DNA of 45,236 bases from Halobacteriovorax sp. (GTDB lineage: Bacteria; Bdellovibrionota; Bacteriovoracia; Bacteriovoracales; Bacteriovoracaceae): the NCBI GenBank assembly GCA_002716825.1, contig PBCC01000003.1, positions 1 through 45,236 on the forward strand. The letters run 5' to 3'. The translations under genes and the position numbers were made by a program. Positions 24,738 through 33,397 of this stretch are shown one piece after another (position 1 is the first letter of the stretch; every line of letters begins with the position of its first letter). Below the pieces are notes generated by a model. That model was not told the DNA's origin. It made no database searches and was given only the letters and a program-made list of their open reading frames with translations.

Positions 24738-25481
24738 ATGACTTCTTTGGCCCTCGTTATTCCCTTCTATAATGAATCAGACTGTCTACCAGGTCTAATC
24801 AATGAGCTTGATGAGCTCATAGCTAATTTAGATTGTACTAGCGTTGTTTATGCCATCAATGATGGTTCTAAGGACTCAACTCTCGAATTGCTACAAAGCT
24901 ACTCTGACTCGAGAGATTGGCTACAAGTCGTTGATCAAAAAAATGGCGGACATGGTAAGGCCATCCTTCATGGCTACCGTTTAGCTTGCAGTTCTGATGC
25001 TGATTGGGTTTTTCAATGTGACAGCGATCAACAGACTCCACTCAAGGACTTTCATATTTTTTGGAATAAAAGAGAGCAGTTCAAGTCTTTCTTAGGCGTT
25101 CGAAAGAATCGACAAGATCCAAAAGAGCGGCTCATTGTTTCTAAGATTTTAAAGTTCATCTTAAGAGTTCTGTTTGGACACAAGGTTTTAGATGCAAACT
25201 GTCCATTTCGGATGTTAAAGAGAACTGACCTCAAAGAATATCTTACGATAATTCCAGAAACATCATTTGCTCCCAATATATTCCTGTCCGTTTTGATGGC
25301 AAATAGTCAAAACCTAGCACAACTCCATGTCACCCATCTTGAGCGACAAGGCGGAGTTAATTCCATCAACAAGCTCAACTTACTAAAAATCTGCAAGCGC
25401 TGCATGTTTGAACTTTTTAACTTTTGGCACAATAGAAAACTATGGCTAAGACCCCAAAACATACTTCGATCCTTTTTATAG
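24738..25481 (+). CDS. Family 2 glycosyltransferase
   Basis: A 247-residue GT-A-fold enzyme. VIPFYNES (residues 8-15) is the nucleotide-sugar entry motif, INDGSKDST (about 40-48) the diphosphate region, GHGKAILHGY (about 72-81) matches the polyprenyl-phosphate glycosyltransferase style, and FQCDSDQQTP (about 91-100) carries the metal-binding DxD. There is no C-terminal membrane domain, only a few hydrophobic stretches. It probably transfers a sugar to polyprenyl phosphate or a glycan on the cytoplasmic face. It opens a three-gene glycan cluster; the next gene starts 40 bases before its stop. No Shine-Dalgarno sequence is evident. Confidence 0.85.
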   Translation: MTSLALVIPFYNESDCLPGLINELDELIANLDCTSVVYAINDGSKDSTLELLQSYSDSRDWLQVVDQKNGGHGKAILHGYRLACSSDADWVFQCDSDQQTPLKDFHIFWNKREQFKSFLGVRKNRQDPKERLIVSKILKFILRVLFGHKVLDANCPFRMLKRTDLKEYLTIIPETSFAPNIFLSVLMANSQNLAQLHVTHLERQGGVNSINKLNLLKICKRCMFELFNFWHNRKLWLRPQNILRSFL

Positions 25482-26812
25482 GAGCTGGCCCTACAACAAT
25501 CGGCGCCTGCTATAGATTGCGCGATTTAGGAGAAACGGATTACTTTGTCATTGAGCAGGGTGATAAATTTGGAGGACTCTCAAGATCTTTCGTCGATGAA
25601 AAGGGCTTCACCTGGGATCTTGGTGGTCACGTACAATTTTCTCATTATGAAGAGTTTGACAAGGCCATGGATGAAGCATGTAAGGAAGAAGGCTGGCTCG
25701 GGCATCAAAGGGAAAGTTGGGTATGGATTAATCAGGAATTTGTCCCCTACCCTTTCCAATACAATTTCCAATTGTTAGATAAAGCGACAACAGATCGATG
25801 CCTTAAAGGCCTCGAACTGAGAACTCTTAGTGCAAATCCTTCTAATTTCAAGCAGTGGCTTAGTCGCGAGTTTGGAGAAGGGCTTTGTGATCTTTTTATG
25901 TATCCCTATAACTTTAAAGTTTGGGCCCATCCTCCAGAATTAATGAATCATGAATGGATCAGCGAGCGCGTTGCCACCATAGATATGAGTCGCATCAAAA
26001 AGAATATCGAATCGAAAAACCTCGATGTATCTTGGGGACCAAACGCTACATTCAGATTTCCAGCGCAAGGTGGTACTGGTCGTATTTGGGAGAATCTAGG
26101 CGCTAAAACAATTGAAGATCGAGTCCTATTTAACACACGTGTTGTTAGTATTAGTGCCAAGTTTAAAATAGCAACTTTAAGCGATGGCAGCGAGATCACC
26201 TACGACAAGCTCTTTAGTACGATGCCTCTCGATCGTCTCTGTCATATGATCGAAGACAAAGAACTTGAGCAGGTTAAGCACTCGACGGCAAAACTTCCCC
26301 ATTCAAGCACCCATGTTATTGGCTTTGGTATCGACGGCCAACCACCAGAGAATTTGAGAGGTAAATGTTGGATGTACTTCCCCCAAGATAATAGTCCCTA
26401 TTATCGCGTCACTCTTTTTTCGCATTATGCTCCAGCCAATGTACCAAGACCAGGGGAGCAATATTCTCTAATGGTTGAAGTTAGTGAATCTAATCATAAA
26501 AAGGTTGGGGATGATTTAATCGCCGAATGCCTTAATGCTTTAATTCAGGATGAACTGCTACTCGATTCCAAAAGAGTTATATCAACCTGGTCGACACGCC
26601 TTGAGTACGGATACCCGGTACCTGGACTTGAGCGAAATGCCATCGTTCTCCCCACCCATAAATCCCTTCAACCTTTTGACATCTACTCAAGAGGACGTTT
26701 TGGTCATTGGCATTATGAAGTTTCAAATCAAGATCACTCCTTTATGCAAGGTCATGAGTGGATCGACTGGGTCTTCAACGGCAAGGAAGAAGAAACGATT
26801 TGGAAAAAATAA
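25442..26812 (+). CDS. FAD-dependent oxidoreductase, UDP-galactopyranose-mutase/protoporphyrinogen-oxidase-like
   Basis: A 456-residue flavoprotein. The Rossmann dinucleotide motif FIGAGPTTIG lies at residues 12-21, FGGLSRSF (about 42-49) is the flavin-contacting GGLSRS segment, and WDLGGHVQFSHY (about 57-68) is characteristic of the UDP-galactopyranose mutase and amine-oxidase-like group in polysaccharide clusters. SNQDHSFMQGHEW near the C-terminus closes the FAD site. It probably rearranges or oxidises a nucleotide- or lipid-linked sugar. The start lies 40 bases inside the glycosyltransferase gene and the stop overlaps the membrane GT-C gene, so the cluster is translationally coupled. The specific substrate is unknown. 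Confidence 0.78.
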   Translation: MAKTPKHTSILFIGAGPTTIGACYRLRDLGETDYFVIEQGDKFGGLSRSFVDEKGFTWDLGGHVQFSHYEEFDKAMDEACKEEGWLGHQRESWVWINQEFVPYPFQYNFQLLDKATTDRCLKGLELRTLSANPSNFKQWLSREFGEGLCDLFMYPYNFKVWAHPPELMNHEWISERVATIDMSRIKKNIESKNLDVSWGPNATFRFPAQGGTGRIWENLGAKTIEDRVLFNTRVVSISAKFKIATLSDGSEITYDKLFSTMPLDRLCHMIEDKELEQVKHSTAKLPHSSTHVIGFGIDGQPPENLRGKCWMYFPQDNSPYYRVTLFSHYAPANVPRPGEQYSLMVEVSESNHKKVGDDLIAECLNALIQDELLLDSKRVISTWSTRLEYGYPVPGLERNAIVLPTHKSLQPFDIYSRGRFGHWHYEVSNQDHSFMQGHEWIDWVFNGKEEETIWKK

Positions 26813-28494
26813 AAGAGTTTATATTCAATAATAAAAATTATCTGCTGATTGCTATTTTCGGTTTGGTACTAAAGTTTTTATTTTTAGGAGAAAGAGCACT
26901 TCATCACGATGAAAGTCTTCACGCTCAATACGGTAAATACTTCGCAAACTCTTTTACCAAAGGCTTTTATAAGTACGATCCGCTTTTGCACGGACCACTA
27001 CTCTATAATCTCCAGGCTATTTGGCACTGGATTGTTGACCCACTCTATAACTCTGCGGTTAGATTTATCCCCGCGTTTCTTGGCTTCATTGTCTCACTAT
27101 CGCCATTACTATTTAAATCCCGTATTAGTAAAAAGAGTTTATACTTTCTCATCCTCTTTCTTTCCATCTCGCCTACATTTACATTTTGGTCAAGATTCTT
27201 ACGCCATGACATGCTCGTCATTTTTGAGCTTGTTATTGCACTATGGCTCTTTCATTTTCGTCCAAAACATTGGGTTTTCTTTTTAGGCCTTTGTGCTGGT
27301 GCTCACTTTTCAACAAAAGAAAATTTCTTTGTTCATTCTGTTCTGCTACTTGGATTTTATGGCTCGTATGCCATCGCCCTTAAAAAGTTACTCAGACCAA
27401 GCCTTCGAGATCTTGCCGCTTTTTCAATCGGCTTTTTGATCATCTCTCTTCCCCTGTATACGGCCTGGTTCCAATACTGGCCTGGATTCCTGGATGGACT
27501 CTATCGAAAGAGCTTAGGCTATTGGATTAATCAACACCATGTGGAGCGGATCAAGGGCCCATTCTATTTTAATGCTCTAATCATATCTGCTTATGAGACA
27601 TGGCTAATTGTGGCGTTAGGAATCGTTTTAACTTTTTGGGCAAAGCTGCAAAAAAAGAAATGGCTAGTTCTCGACTGCGTAGCGATTGTCATAAGCTTAC
27701 TGATTTCATTTTTTGCGAACACGCCGTTTCCGATCTTCGTCTCTAATTTTTTAAAGATCAAAAACAATGTCGATATTTTCTTCTTTATTACAACTGTCTA
27801 TTTTTCTCTTAGATTTACTTTTTATTTTTTAAGTCATAAGAATTTCTCTCTTGCTTTTTGGTCTTACGCAACACTCTCCAGTTTTTTCACCTATTCATTC
27901 CTTGGGGAAAAGGTGCCCTGGCTTGCGATTTATCCCACTCTCTCGGCCGTCGTATTCATTTCACTTCTCCTACCCAAGTTATCAAAATTTCAAACTGGTG
28001 TTATTTTCACCAGCTTAATCTTATGTCTTTCAAAGACTATCTATATCAACCATATTGTTCCAGGTAGTGAGCGCGAGCTTATATCGCAGGTTCACACCTC
28101 AAAGGAATACGAGAGTTTATTATTTAAGATTCGTGAACAGCTCTTTCAGGATGACAACGCCATTAAGCCAAGAGTGTTAGTCCTTGAGGATAATGGCTGG
28201 CCGCTTTCTTGGTATATCTGGGGAATTGATGGCGTAGACTTTAAGGCACACTATTCATCGTACTCACAATATGATTTCATTTTTGATCAGATGCTTAACC
28301 CTGCGCTGTCTTCAAGACTCGTTAATACTCATGAGCGGCAGGCTATCATTCTTAGACACTATTGGTGGCCAAACTTCGGCGAACTTTCATTTAAGAACTG
28401 GCTCAAGCTTGTTGTTCTCCATCAACCTTGGTCAAAGTCTGGGGAATATCAAGTTGCCGTTTGGGTTAAGCGAAATAGCTTTTTTAGTGAATAG
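26800..28494 (+). CDS. Agl23-like GT-C membrane glycosyltransferase (TIGR03663-type)
   Basis: A 564-residue polytopic protein with about 11-12 membrane helices. GERALHHDESLHAQYG puts an acidic pair (Asp37-Glu38) in the first periplasmic loop, as in GT39/GT-C enzymes that use polyprenyl-phosphate sugars; KYDPLLHGPLLY and STKENFFVH are typical of the Agl23/TIGR03663 group associated with archaeal glycosylation. The C-terminal 100 residues are soluble. The start TTG 26800 is preferred, with AAGGAAGAAG upstream; GTG 26758 would add 14 residues. It ends overlapping the converging gene by 11 bases. Together with the two upstream genes it may build and transfer a lipid-linked sugar. Confidence 0.75.
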   Translation: MEKIKEFIFNNKNYLLIAIFGLVLKFLFLGERALHHDESLHAQYGKYFANSFTKGFYKYDPLLHGPLLYNLQAIWHWIVDPLYNSAVRFIPAFLGFIVSLSPLLFKSRISKKSLYFLILFLSISPTFTFWSRFLRHDMLVIFELVIALWLFHFRPKHWVFFLGLCAGAHFSTKENFFVHSVLLLGFYGSYAIALKKLLRPSLRDLAAFSIGFLIISLPLYTAWFQYWPGFLDGLYRKSLGYWINQHHVERIKGPFYFNALIISAYETWLIVALGIVLTFWAKLQKKKWLVLDCVAIVISLLISFFANTPFPIFVSNFLKIKNNVDIFFFITTVYFSLRFTFYFLSHKNFSLAFWSYATLSSFFTYSFLGEKVPWLAIYPTLSAVVFISLLLPKLSKFQTGVIFTSLILCLSKTIYINHIVPGSERELISQVHTSKEYESLLFKIREQLFQDDNAIKPRVLVLEDNGWPLSWYIWGIDGVDFKAHYSSYSQYDFIFDQMLNPALSSRLVNTHERQAIILRHYWWPNFGELSFKNWLKLVVLHQPWSKSGEYQVAVWVKRNSFFSE

Positions 28495-29185
28495 TTAGCT
28501 TAAAGACGTTTTCTTTAACACCTGTTTTTTTCTGTAAATTGATTCCGCGAGAGCTTGAGACTTCTTGGTTCTTTTCATTGATATCTTTAACAATTTGCCC
28601 AAGATCAACTTGTTGACCAGGCATAAGTTGAACTGAATTAGACAAATAGCTTCCTTCCGATCCAACGCGAACTTCAAGCTCGAAAAAGTCTCCACGCTTA
28701 AGACATTTAATATCAACTCGAGAGTCATTCATTTCTATGATGGCCCACTTATTCTCTAAAACTTTAAGAGTTGATTGTGTAGAGTTTTCAGACTGTTGAT
28801 TACCTTGATTAATTTTAGTGCGCGATCCCACCTGAACTTGATTTGAGTCTGTATTCGTTTTTGAGATTTCTGTTACCGAGATATGGCACTCTGCTTTTTT
28901 AACGAACTTCTTTTGAAAGATCCCGACTCTTCGCTGTAAAAAAGCTTCGACCACAGGCTCTTTAACCGGGTCCACAGTCACGACTAAGCAGTGCTGCGCT
29001 AGATCGAGACTCACTTCATCATTCACTGTGAGTACTTTTAAAAGTGCCGCACGTGCATCCATCAAGTCGTATTTTTTAGAAAAACAATAAGAGTCCTGCG
29101 CAAGCACTTGCACAGAAATAAGTGAGCTAAGTAACAGGAACTTAATTTGGCTGTTCAGCGTTTTCTTCCGGCAAATAGGAGTCAC
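28484..29185 (-). CDS. Exported protein of unknown function, coupled to a DtxR-like regulator
   Basis: Not recognised. The signal peptide has a basic stretch (CRKKTLNSQIK) and hydrophobic core FLLLSSLISVQVLA with cleavage before QDSYC. The start is uncertain: GTG 29185, CTG 29158 (with GGAAG upstream) or ATG 29221; all lie inside the regulator gene, showing coupling. The mature part has four to five Cys (SYCFSKK, QHCLVV, AECHIS, IKCLKRGD), a Gln/Asn/Ser-rich linker and a C-terminal segment FELEVRVGSEGSYLSNSVQLMPGQQVDLG, the kind of beta-rich stretch seen in secretin-like or curli-like periplasmic domains. About 233 residues from GTG. Regulated together with the DtxR-like gene. Confidence 0.65.
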   Translation of the reverse strand: MTPICRKKTLNSQIKFLLLSSLISVQVLAQDSYCFSKKYDLMDARAALLKVLTVNDEVSLDLAQHCLVVTVDPVKEPVVEAFLQRRVGIFQKKFVKKAECHISVTEISKTNTDSNQVQVGSRTKINQGNQQSENSTQSTLKVLENKWAIIEMNDSRVDIKCLKRGDFFELEVRVGSEGSYLSNSVQLMPGQQVDLGQIVKDINEKNQEVSSSRGINLQKKTGVKENVFKLTIH

Positions 29186-29708
29186 CTTTTTGGCTTCCCA
29201 TGAACTCTTTTGCAGAATCAAATGAACAAAGATCTAATGTTGTTTGAAAATTAAAGTTGGCCGGTAATTTTCCACCAGACTTAACTAGCTCTTCACAAGT
29301 GCAGCTGAGTTTCTTCATAAAATCAAAAAACTTCTCACTCGTTTGTGAACTCATGAGGTGTTCCATTAAGCATGAGTCTTTCTCTGCAACATCTTCATTC
29401 ACTCCAACAAAATCTTTGAGGAAGTAAAAAAGGAGGGTTCGTGCCGATAAGATACGGTGAACTTCTTTATGACCAACGCTGGTTAGTATTAGGAATTTAC
29501 AATCTTCCTCTTCCTCGACCAAACCTTTCTTTTTCAGATTATTGAGCGCTGTAGAAACAGAACCTTTGGTGAGATTAAGATCTTTTGCGATATCGGTAAC
29601 ACGGGCAAAACCGCGCGATTCTTTCAACTTATGAATAGTCAGTAGGTAGTGAACCATTGAGTGAGAAAGGTCGGCTGAATCGTGATCGTGGTCATGTTTT
29701 TTTGTCAT
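29142..29708 (-). CDS. DtxR/MntR-family metal-dependent transcriptional regulator
   Basis: A 188-residue regulator. The N-terminal winged helix-turn-helix reads YLLTIHKLKESRGFARVTDIAKDLNLTKGSVSTALNNLKKKGLV in pieces (about 21-64) and the dimerisation/metal domain includes VAEKDSCLMEHLMSS (about 107-121), matching the Cys/Met-Glu-His metal site of DtxR. The first residues KKHDHDHD are a His/Asp-rich patch that could sense metal. There is no SH3-like C-terminal domain; instead a short extra tail with CTCEE and CSF. It probably represses metal-uptake genes with Fe or Mn as corepressor. A 21-base near-palindrome sits 19 bases upstream of its ATG, a likely autoregulatory site. The exported-protein gene overlaps its end. 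Confidence 0.85.
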   Translation of the reverse strand: MTKKHDHDHDSADLSHSMVHYLLTIHKLKESRGFARVTDIAKDLNLTKGSVSTALNNLKKKGLVEEEEDCKFLILTSVGHKEVHRILSARTLLFYFLKDFVGVNEDVAEKDSCLMEHLMSSQTSEKFFDFMKKLSCTCEELVKSGGKLPANFNFQTTLDLCSFDSAKEFMGSQKGDSYLPEENAEQPN

Positions 29709-29726
29709 ACCATTTTTTATCAGTAA

Positions 29727-29747
29727 GGCGTTTGGGGGTCAAACACC
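29727..29747. promoter_or_regulatory. Near-perfect palindrome upstream of the DtxR-like gene (operator candidate)
   Basis: Arms GGCGTTTG (29727-29734) and CAAACACC (29740-29747) match at 7 of 8 positions around a 5-base centre. The 21-base size and location 19 bases before the regulator ATG fit a DtxR-type operator, though the sequence is not the classical iron box. Confidence 0.45.
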
Positions 29748-29903
29748 AACAATTTATTGCACTTAGATTTAGGCCTATTTTTGGCCGCTTTCAATGCTAA
29801 ATAGCTAAAATAACGACTATTTCACTCCGGAATGAATTTCAGAGGATCCAAAATGACGCTAATAATGGGCAACATGGTAAAATTACTGAAAGAGGATAAC
29901 ACC

Positions 29904-31688
29904 ATGAAACTGGTCATTACTACATTCATCCTGGCCCTAGTCTCGCTCCCAAGCTTTGCTCAAAATGACAATCGCGGTCGAGCTAGACCTAATTATAACC
30001 CAAACAATCTGAGTGACGCCGAAAGACGTGAGTCTGAAACCTTTGTTCATGAAGGAAAATCTCAACGAGTTATGATGCAAGAGTGTGCCGGTCTGAGTGA
30101 ATCTGAAGCCAAGTTATTTCAAGAAGATCAGGCCAAAGCCTATCAACAATTTGGCGACAAGATTTCAGAAGGCATGAAGACTTGTGCTGGTAATGCTGAA
30201 GTCAAAGGCTTAGGTCTTTCACCTGAGATGGCCGGTGCTGTTTCCAAAATGTACTCAATGGTTATCGGTATGGGCGGCGAAGCCTTCGGTAAACTCAAGA
30301 TGAAGTCTCTCGATGAAGTTGCCGAAAATAAAGCTGCGACAGAGCAGCCCGCATCAAATGGACAACCTCCAGTAGAAGGGGAAGCTCCCCCTGCCAATCC
30401 CACTGAAGCTCCAGCTTCAAATGAAACCGCTGAAAACGGAGAAAATGCTGGCGAGGAAGAAGAGGCCGATGATACCGATTATTGTCGCTACGTCGCCATG
30501 GGAACTGAAATCGTTGCCATGACTCAACAGACGCTTTCTCAACAACAAATGAATTCTGTCCCGCTTGAAGCCGAGGCTTCAGCGCAAAAAGCCGCGCTTA
30601 TGCGCGTCTCGCGCGGTTATAAAGAGCGCTCTAAAAATGCCCAAACCCAATTTATGGGCTGGGGAGCAACGACGGTGTGTTATGGCGCTATGATGATGCG
30701 ACCAAGTGTATCTAAAAGTGCCTGGCAAAATTATCTAAAATTAGGGGCTGCTGGCTTTATGACAGTTGTCTTCAAGGGTCATGTTGACGGCTTTGATGAT
30801 GCTGCCGAAAAAACCAAGAAGATTGCTAGCTCCCTCCCCGGTGCAGGTGATTGTAACCCGCATACAGATCGCGATTGCTATTGTAGCGAAACAACGACCA
30901 TGCACCACCCACAGTACTGTGCTCCCTATGCTCACCAACGTGCTATCAGAGATCCAGGTGTCACGATGCGAACCGCTTGTATCACTAATAGAGCAGAAGC
31001 TGACCCTAAGTGCGCTTGCTTAAGTGATGATAGTTGTCTTCACACTGGAATTGATACTTTGTTTAAAATGGATGGACTAGCCGGCCAAGTCAATCCGGCC
31101 TTCATTGGTGATCTTCGCGATCTTTCCTCTGGTTTGGCCGCAGGAAGCCTTAACGGCAATGCTGTAAGTAGAAATATTACGGCCGCTAGAAATGCCATGA
31201 GAAAGGCTGATGAAGAGCTAGCGAAGTTAGCTCCGCCTAAATCCAGCTTAACTAGTGGCGAGAAAAAAGAGGCTGCTTTTCTAGAGTCGCAAGGTGTTCC
31301 GCCGACTCTTGCTAAGGCCATGGCGATTACGCCAACAAAGGGTGACTTCCAAAAATCTCTCGCAGCTATTCAGTCTCGCTTTAATGGCAACGTTACAGCA
31401 AAAGATTCAAGCTTTAATGCCAGCATTCAAGATAGTGCGAGTGGTTCAGGTCTTCGCCCTAAAAAAGCCGCTAAGAAAGAACAGGCTGCCGCTAATCCGT
31501 TTGCAAAATTTATGAATAAGGGCAAAGGCAAGCAATCTTCTAATGGAGAAATCCTTCATTTTGCACAAAAGGCACAAGCAGGTGCTCAAATCTCTAATCG
31601 AAAGGAATCGAGTGTCTTCGACATTATCTCACGCCGTTATCAAGTCTCAGCTTGGCGACGCTTGGAGCTCGATAATAATGATCTATGA
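29904..31688 (+). CDS. Large exported Cys-containing protein of unknown function
   Basis: Not recognised. The 594-residue product has a clean signal peptide MKLVITTFILALVSLPSFA. ATG 29904 with AGAGGA upstream is preferred; ATG 29853, also behind AGAGGA, would add 17 residues. The mature protein has an Ala/Glu/Pro-rich linker (about 130-185), then two hydrophobic-moderate segments (GWGATTVCYGAMMM, LGAAGFMTVVF, about 250-285), then a dense Cys cluster (DCNPHTDRDCYCSE, PQYCAPY, TACITN, KCACLSDDSC, about 312-377), and an Ala/Lys-rich C-terminus. It may sit in the periplasm or envelope with disulfides or metal. The stop overlaps the DCC-family gene start (ATGA), so the two are probably functionally linked. 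Confidence 0.72.
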   Translation: MKLVITTFILALVSLPSFAQNDNRGRARPNYNPNNLSDAERRESETFVHEGKSQRVMMQECAGLSESEAKLFQEDQAKAYQQFGDKISEGMKTCAGNAEVKGLGLSPEMAGAVSKMYSMVIGMGGEAFGKLKMKSLDEVAENKAATEQPASNGQPPVEGEAPPANPTEAPASNETAENGENAGEEEEADDTDYCRYVAMGTEIVAMTQQTLSQQQMNSVPLEAEASAQKAALMRVSRGYKERSKNAQTQFMGWGATTVCYGAMMMRPSVSKSAWQNYLKLGAAGFMTVVFKGHVDGFDDAAEKTKKIASSLPGAGDCNPHTDRDCYCSETTTMHHPQYCAPYAHQRAIRDPGVTMRTACITNRAEADPKCACLSDDSCLHTGIDTLFKMDGLAGQVNPAFIGDLRDLSSGLAAGSLNGNAVSRNITAARNAMRKADEELAKLAPPKSSLTSGEKKEAAFLESQGVPPTLAKAMAITPTKGDFQKSLAAIQSRFNGNVTAKDSSFNASIQDSASGSGLRPKKAAKKEQAAANPFAKFMNKGKGKQSSNGEILHFAQKAQAGAQISNRKESSVFDIISRRYQVSAWRRLELDNNDL

Positions 31689-32056
31689 TTACTATTTTTC
31701 ACGACTCTAACTGCATACTTTGTCGACGTTACAAACAGGCGCTCGAGCTCATTGTTCACGATCAAATAGTATGGATTGATATTCATTCTGATGATTGTGT
31801 GGCCCCCGATGGTTTATCAAAGTCTGACCTGTTACAGGAAATTCACATTATTAGCGCTGAAAATGTTCTGCTTAAGGGCAGTGATGCCGTACAGTACCTC
31901 ATGAGCGCTATACCTGCTGCTAAGCGCTTCTCTTGGCTCATAGAGAGTGACTCCGCCAAAAAAGCAATTGATGTTTTTCATTCAACCAGCGATAAGTTGC
32001 GACGCCGATTGATCAACTCTTGCCCATCGTGTAAGAATAAGACCTCTTCACTGTAA
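31685..32056 (+). CDS. DCC-family (DUF393) thiol-disulfide protein
   Basis: A 123-residue protein of the DCC family. ITIFHDSNCILCRRY (Cys10 and Cys13) carries the family's CxxC just after the first strand, equivalent to DGxCPxC, and EIHIISAENVLLKGSDAVQYLM is the usual middle part with the GxDAxxxL pattern. A second CxxC (SCPSCKNK) near the C-terminus is unusual. No signal peptide is present, so it is probably cytoplasmic or associates with the membrane from inside. Its start overlaps the stop of the large Cys-containing exported protein. Thioredoxin-like redox activity is an inference from the family. Confidence 0.8.
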   Translation: MITIFHDSNCILCRRYKQALELIVHDQIVWIDIHSDDCVAPDGLSKSDLLQEIHIISAENVLLKGSDAVQYLMSAIPAAKRFSWLIESDSAKKAIDVFHSTSDKLRRRLINSCPSCKNKTSSL

Positions 32057-32075
32057 TTATTGTTTTGGAGCACGA

Positions 32076-32813
32076 GTGAGCAACGATCTTCCGTTTAATC
32101 AGACTTTGGTTATTATTCCGACCTATAATGAAATTGATAATATCGAGAGGATGATCACCACGATGCTCGGGCTTTACCCTGGGCTTCATCTTTTAATTAT
32201 TGAGGATGGCTCCCCTGATGGCACTGCCGATGTTGTTAAGCGCTTGCAAACAAGTCATAGTGACCGACTTCATATGATTGAGAGAAAAGGCAAGCTGGGG
32301 CTAGGAACGGCTTACCTCACAGGTTTTCAATGGGCGCTAGATAGAAGTTATGAATTTGTTTTTGAAATGGATTGCGATTTTTCTCACGATCCAGCGCAAG
32401 TAAAAGACCTTCTTGAAGCAGCTCAAACGAATGACCTTGTCATAGGCTCTCGCTATATTGACGGCATCAGGATTATCAACTGGCCGTTTAGGCGCCTGCT
32501 TCTGTCTTATCTTGCTTCGATCTACACACGTTTTGTCACAGGCATACCTGTTCAAGATACCACGGGCGGCTTTAAGTGCTTTACTAGAAAAGCCTTGAAA
32601 GCTCTCGACTTCAACCGCGTGATCTCTAACGGTTATATTTTTCAACTCGAGCTAAATTATAAAGTTTGGCTAGCAGGATTATCTGTAAAAGAAGTGCCTA
32701 TCATTTTTTACGAACGCCGCGATGGTCAAAGTAAAATGGGTGGCGGGATAATCTTCGAAGCATTCTTTAACGTTTTAAAGCTTCGCTTCAAGCAAATGAT
32801 GGGAACTCTTTAA
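32076..32813 (+). CDS. Dolichol-phosphate mannose synthase-like glycosyltransferase 2 (polyprenol-phosphate mannose synthase)
   Basis: A 245-residue GT2 enzyme close to DPM1 in motif order: VIIPTYNEIDNIE (residues 11-23), IEDGSPDGTADVV (about 42-54), KLGLGTAYLTGF (about 72-83), FEMDCDFSHDP (DxD near 97), VIGSRYIDG, DTTGGFKCFTRKAL and the C-terminal EVPIIFYERRDGQSKM. It probably makes polyprenyl-phosphate mannose (or a related hexose), the sugar donor for GT-C membrane enzymes such as the Agl23-like protein in this window. No C-terminal transmembrane domain is present. The GTG start has GGAG five bases upstream. Its stop overlaps the stop of the converging membrane gene by four bases. Confidence 0.85.
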   Translation: MSNDLPFNQTLVIIPTYNEIDNIERMITTMLGLYPGLHLLIIEDGSPDGTADVVKRLQTSHSDRLHMIERKGKLGLGTAYLTGFQWALDRSYEFVFEMDCDFSHDPAQVKDLLEAAQTNDLVIGSRYIDGIRIINWPFRRLLLSYLASIYTRFVTGIPVQDTTGGFKCFTRKALKALDFNRVISNGYIFQLELNYKVWLAGLSVKEVPIIFYERRDGQSKMGGGIIFEAFFNVLKLRFKQMMGTL

Positions 32814-33397
32814 CGCTCTATTGTCGTTCTACTAAATACTACTCGATTGAGCGGTTCCATCAACACCATAAAGAAAAGCCAACAAGCACCAAATTGAAGC
32901 TGCTCTGGACGAAACTCGTTGGCCGATGTGGACCAATGGGCAATCAAAAGCAACACGTAAAACCAGATATGATAAATACGTGGAAGTGGAATGGCCCAGT
33001 CATCAACTCTTTTTCTAGTTTTTAAAAATTTTAAATAACAAAGAGGAAGCACTACTAAATATAAAAAGAAGAGTGTTGCCACACTCCAACCGGGAAGAAA
33101 GTCATCAACCAAACCCCAGCGACGAGATCCCTCAAGAGCGCCAAATAAAAGCAAGATAGCGGCAGAGCTATACAGGCCGATCAGAAAACTTGTCTTTCTA
33201 AACGGAGCCAAAATTGATGCGCGATAAAGTGATGCAATGATGCAAGAAAGTATTGAGGCTAATGTCAGCCACTCTAATAAGCCGTGAGGGCCAGCATACC
33301 AGCTCTGATAAGCTTCTAAGTTGGCATGTGAAAACCAAACTCCAAGCCCAATAATTACAAAAATAAATAGAAAACCAATTTTTTCGGCAAGTTTCAA
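32810..33397 (-). CDS. Polytopic membrane protein of unknown function
   Basis: A 195-residue protein with about five or six hydrophobic segments (residues 6-24, 42-60, 70-90, 105-125, 142-160, 170-185) separated by short basic loops. The segment LLLFGALEGSRRWG near residue 85 resembles, distantly, the charged intramembrane motif of small uncharacterised membrane families, but I cannot name one. It starts inside the rpiB stop (four-base overlap), so it is the third gene of the ahcY-rpiB operon. Function unknown. Confidence 0.7.
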   Translation of the reverse strand: MKLAEKIGFLFIFVIIGLGVWFSHANLEAYQSWYAGPHGLLEWLTLASILSCIIASLYRASILAPFRKTSFLIGLYSSAAILLLFGALEGSRRWGLVDDFLPGWSVATLFFLYLVVLPLCYLKFLKTRKRVDDWAIPLPRIYHIWFYVLLLIAHWSTSANEFRPEQLQFGACWLFFMVLMEPLNRVVFSRTTIER

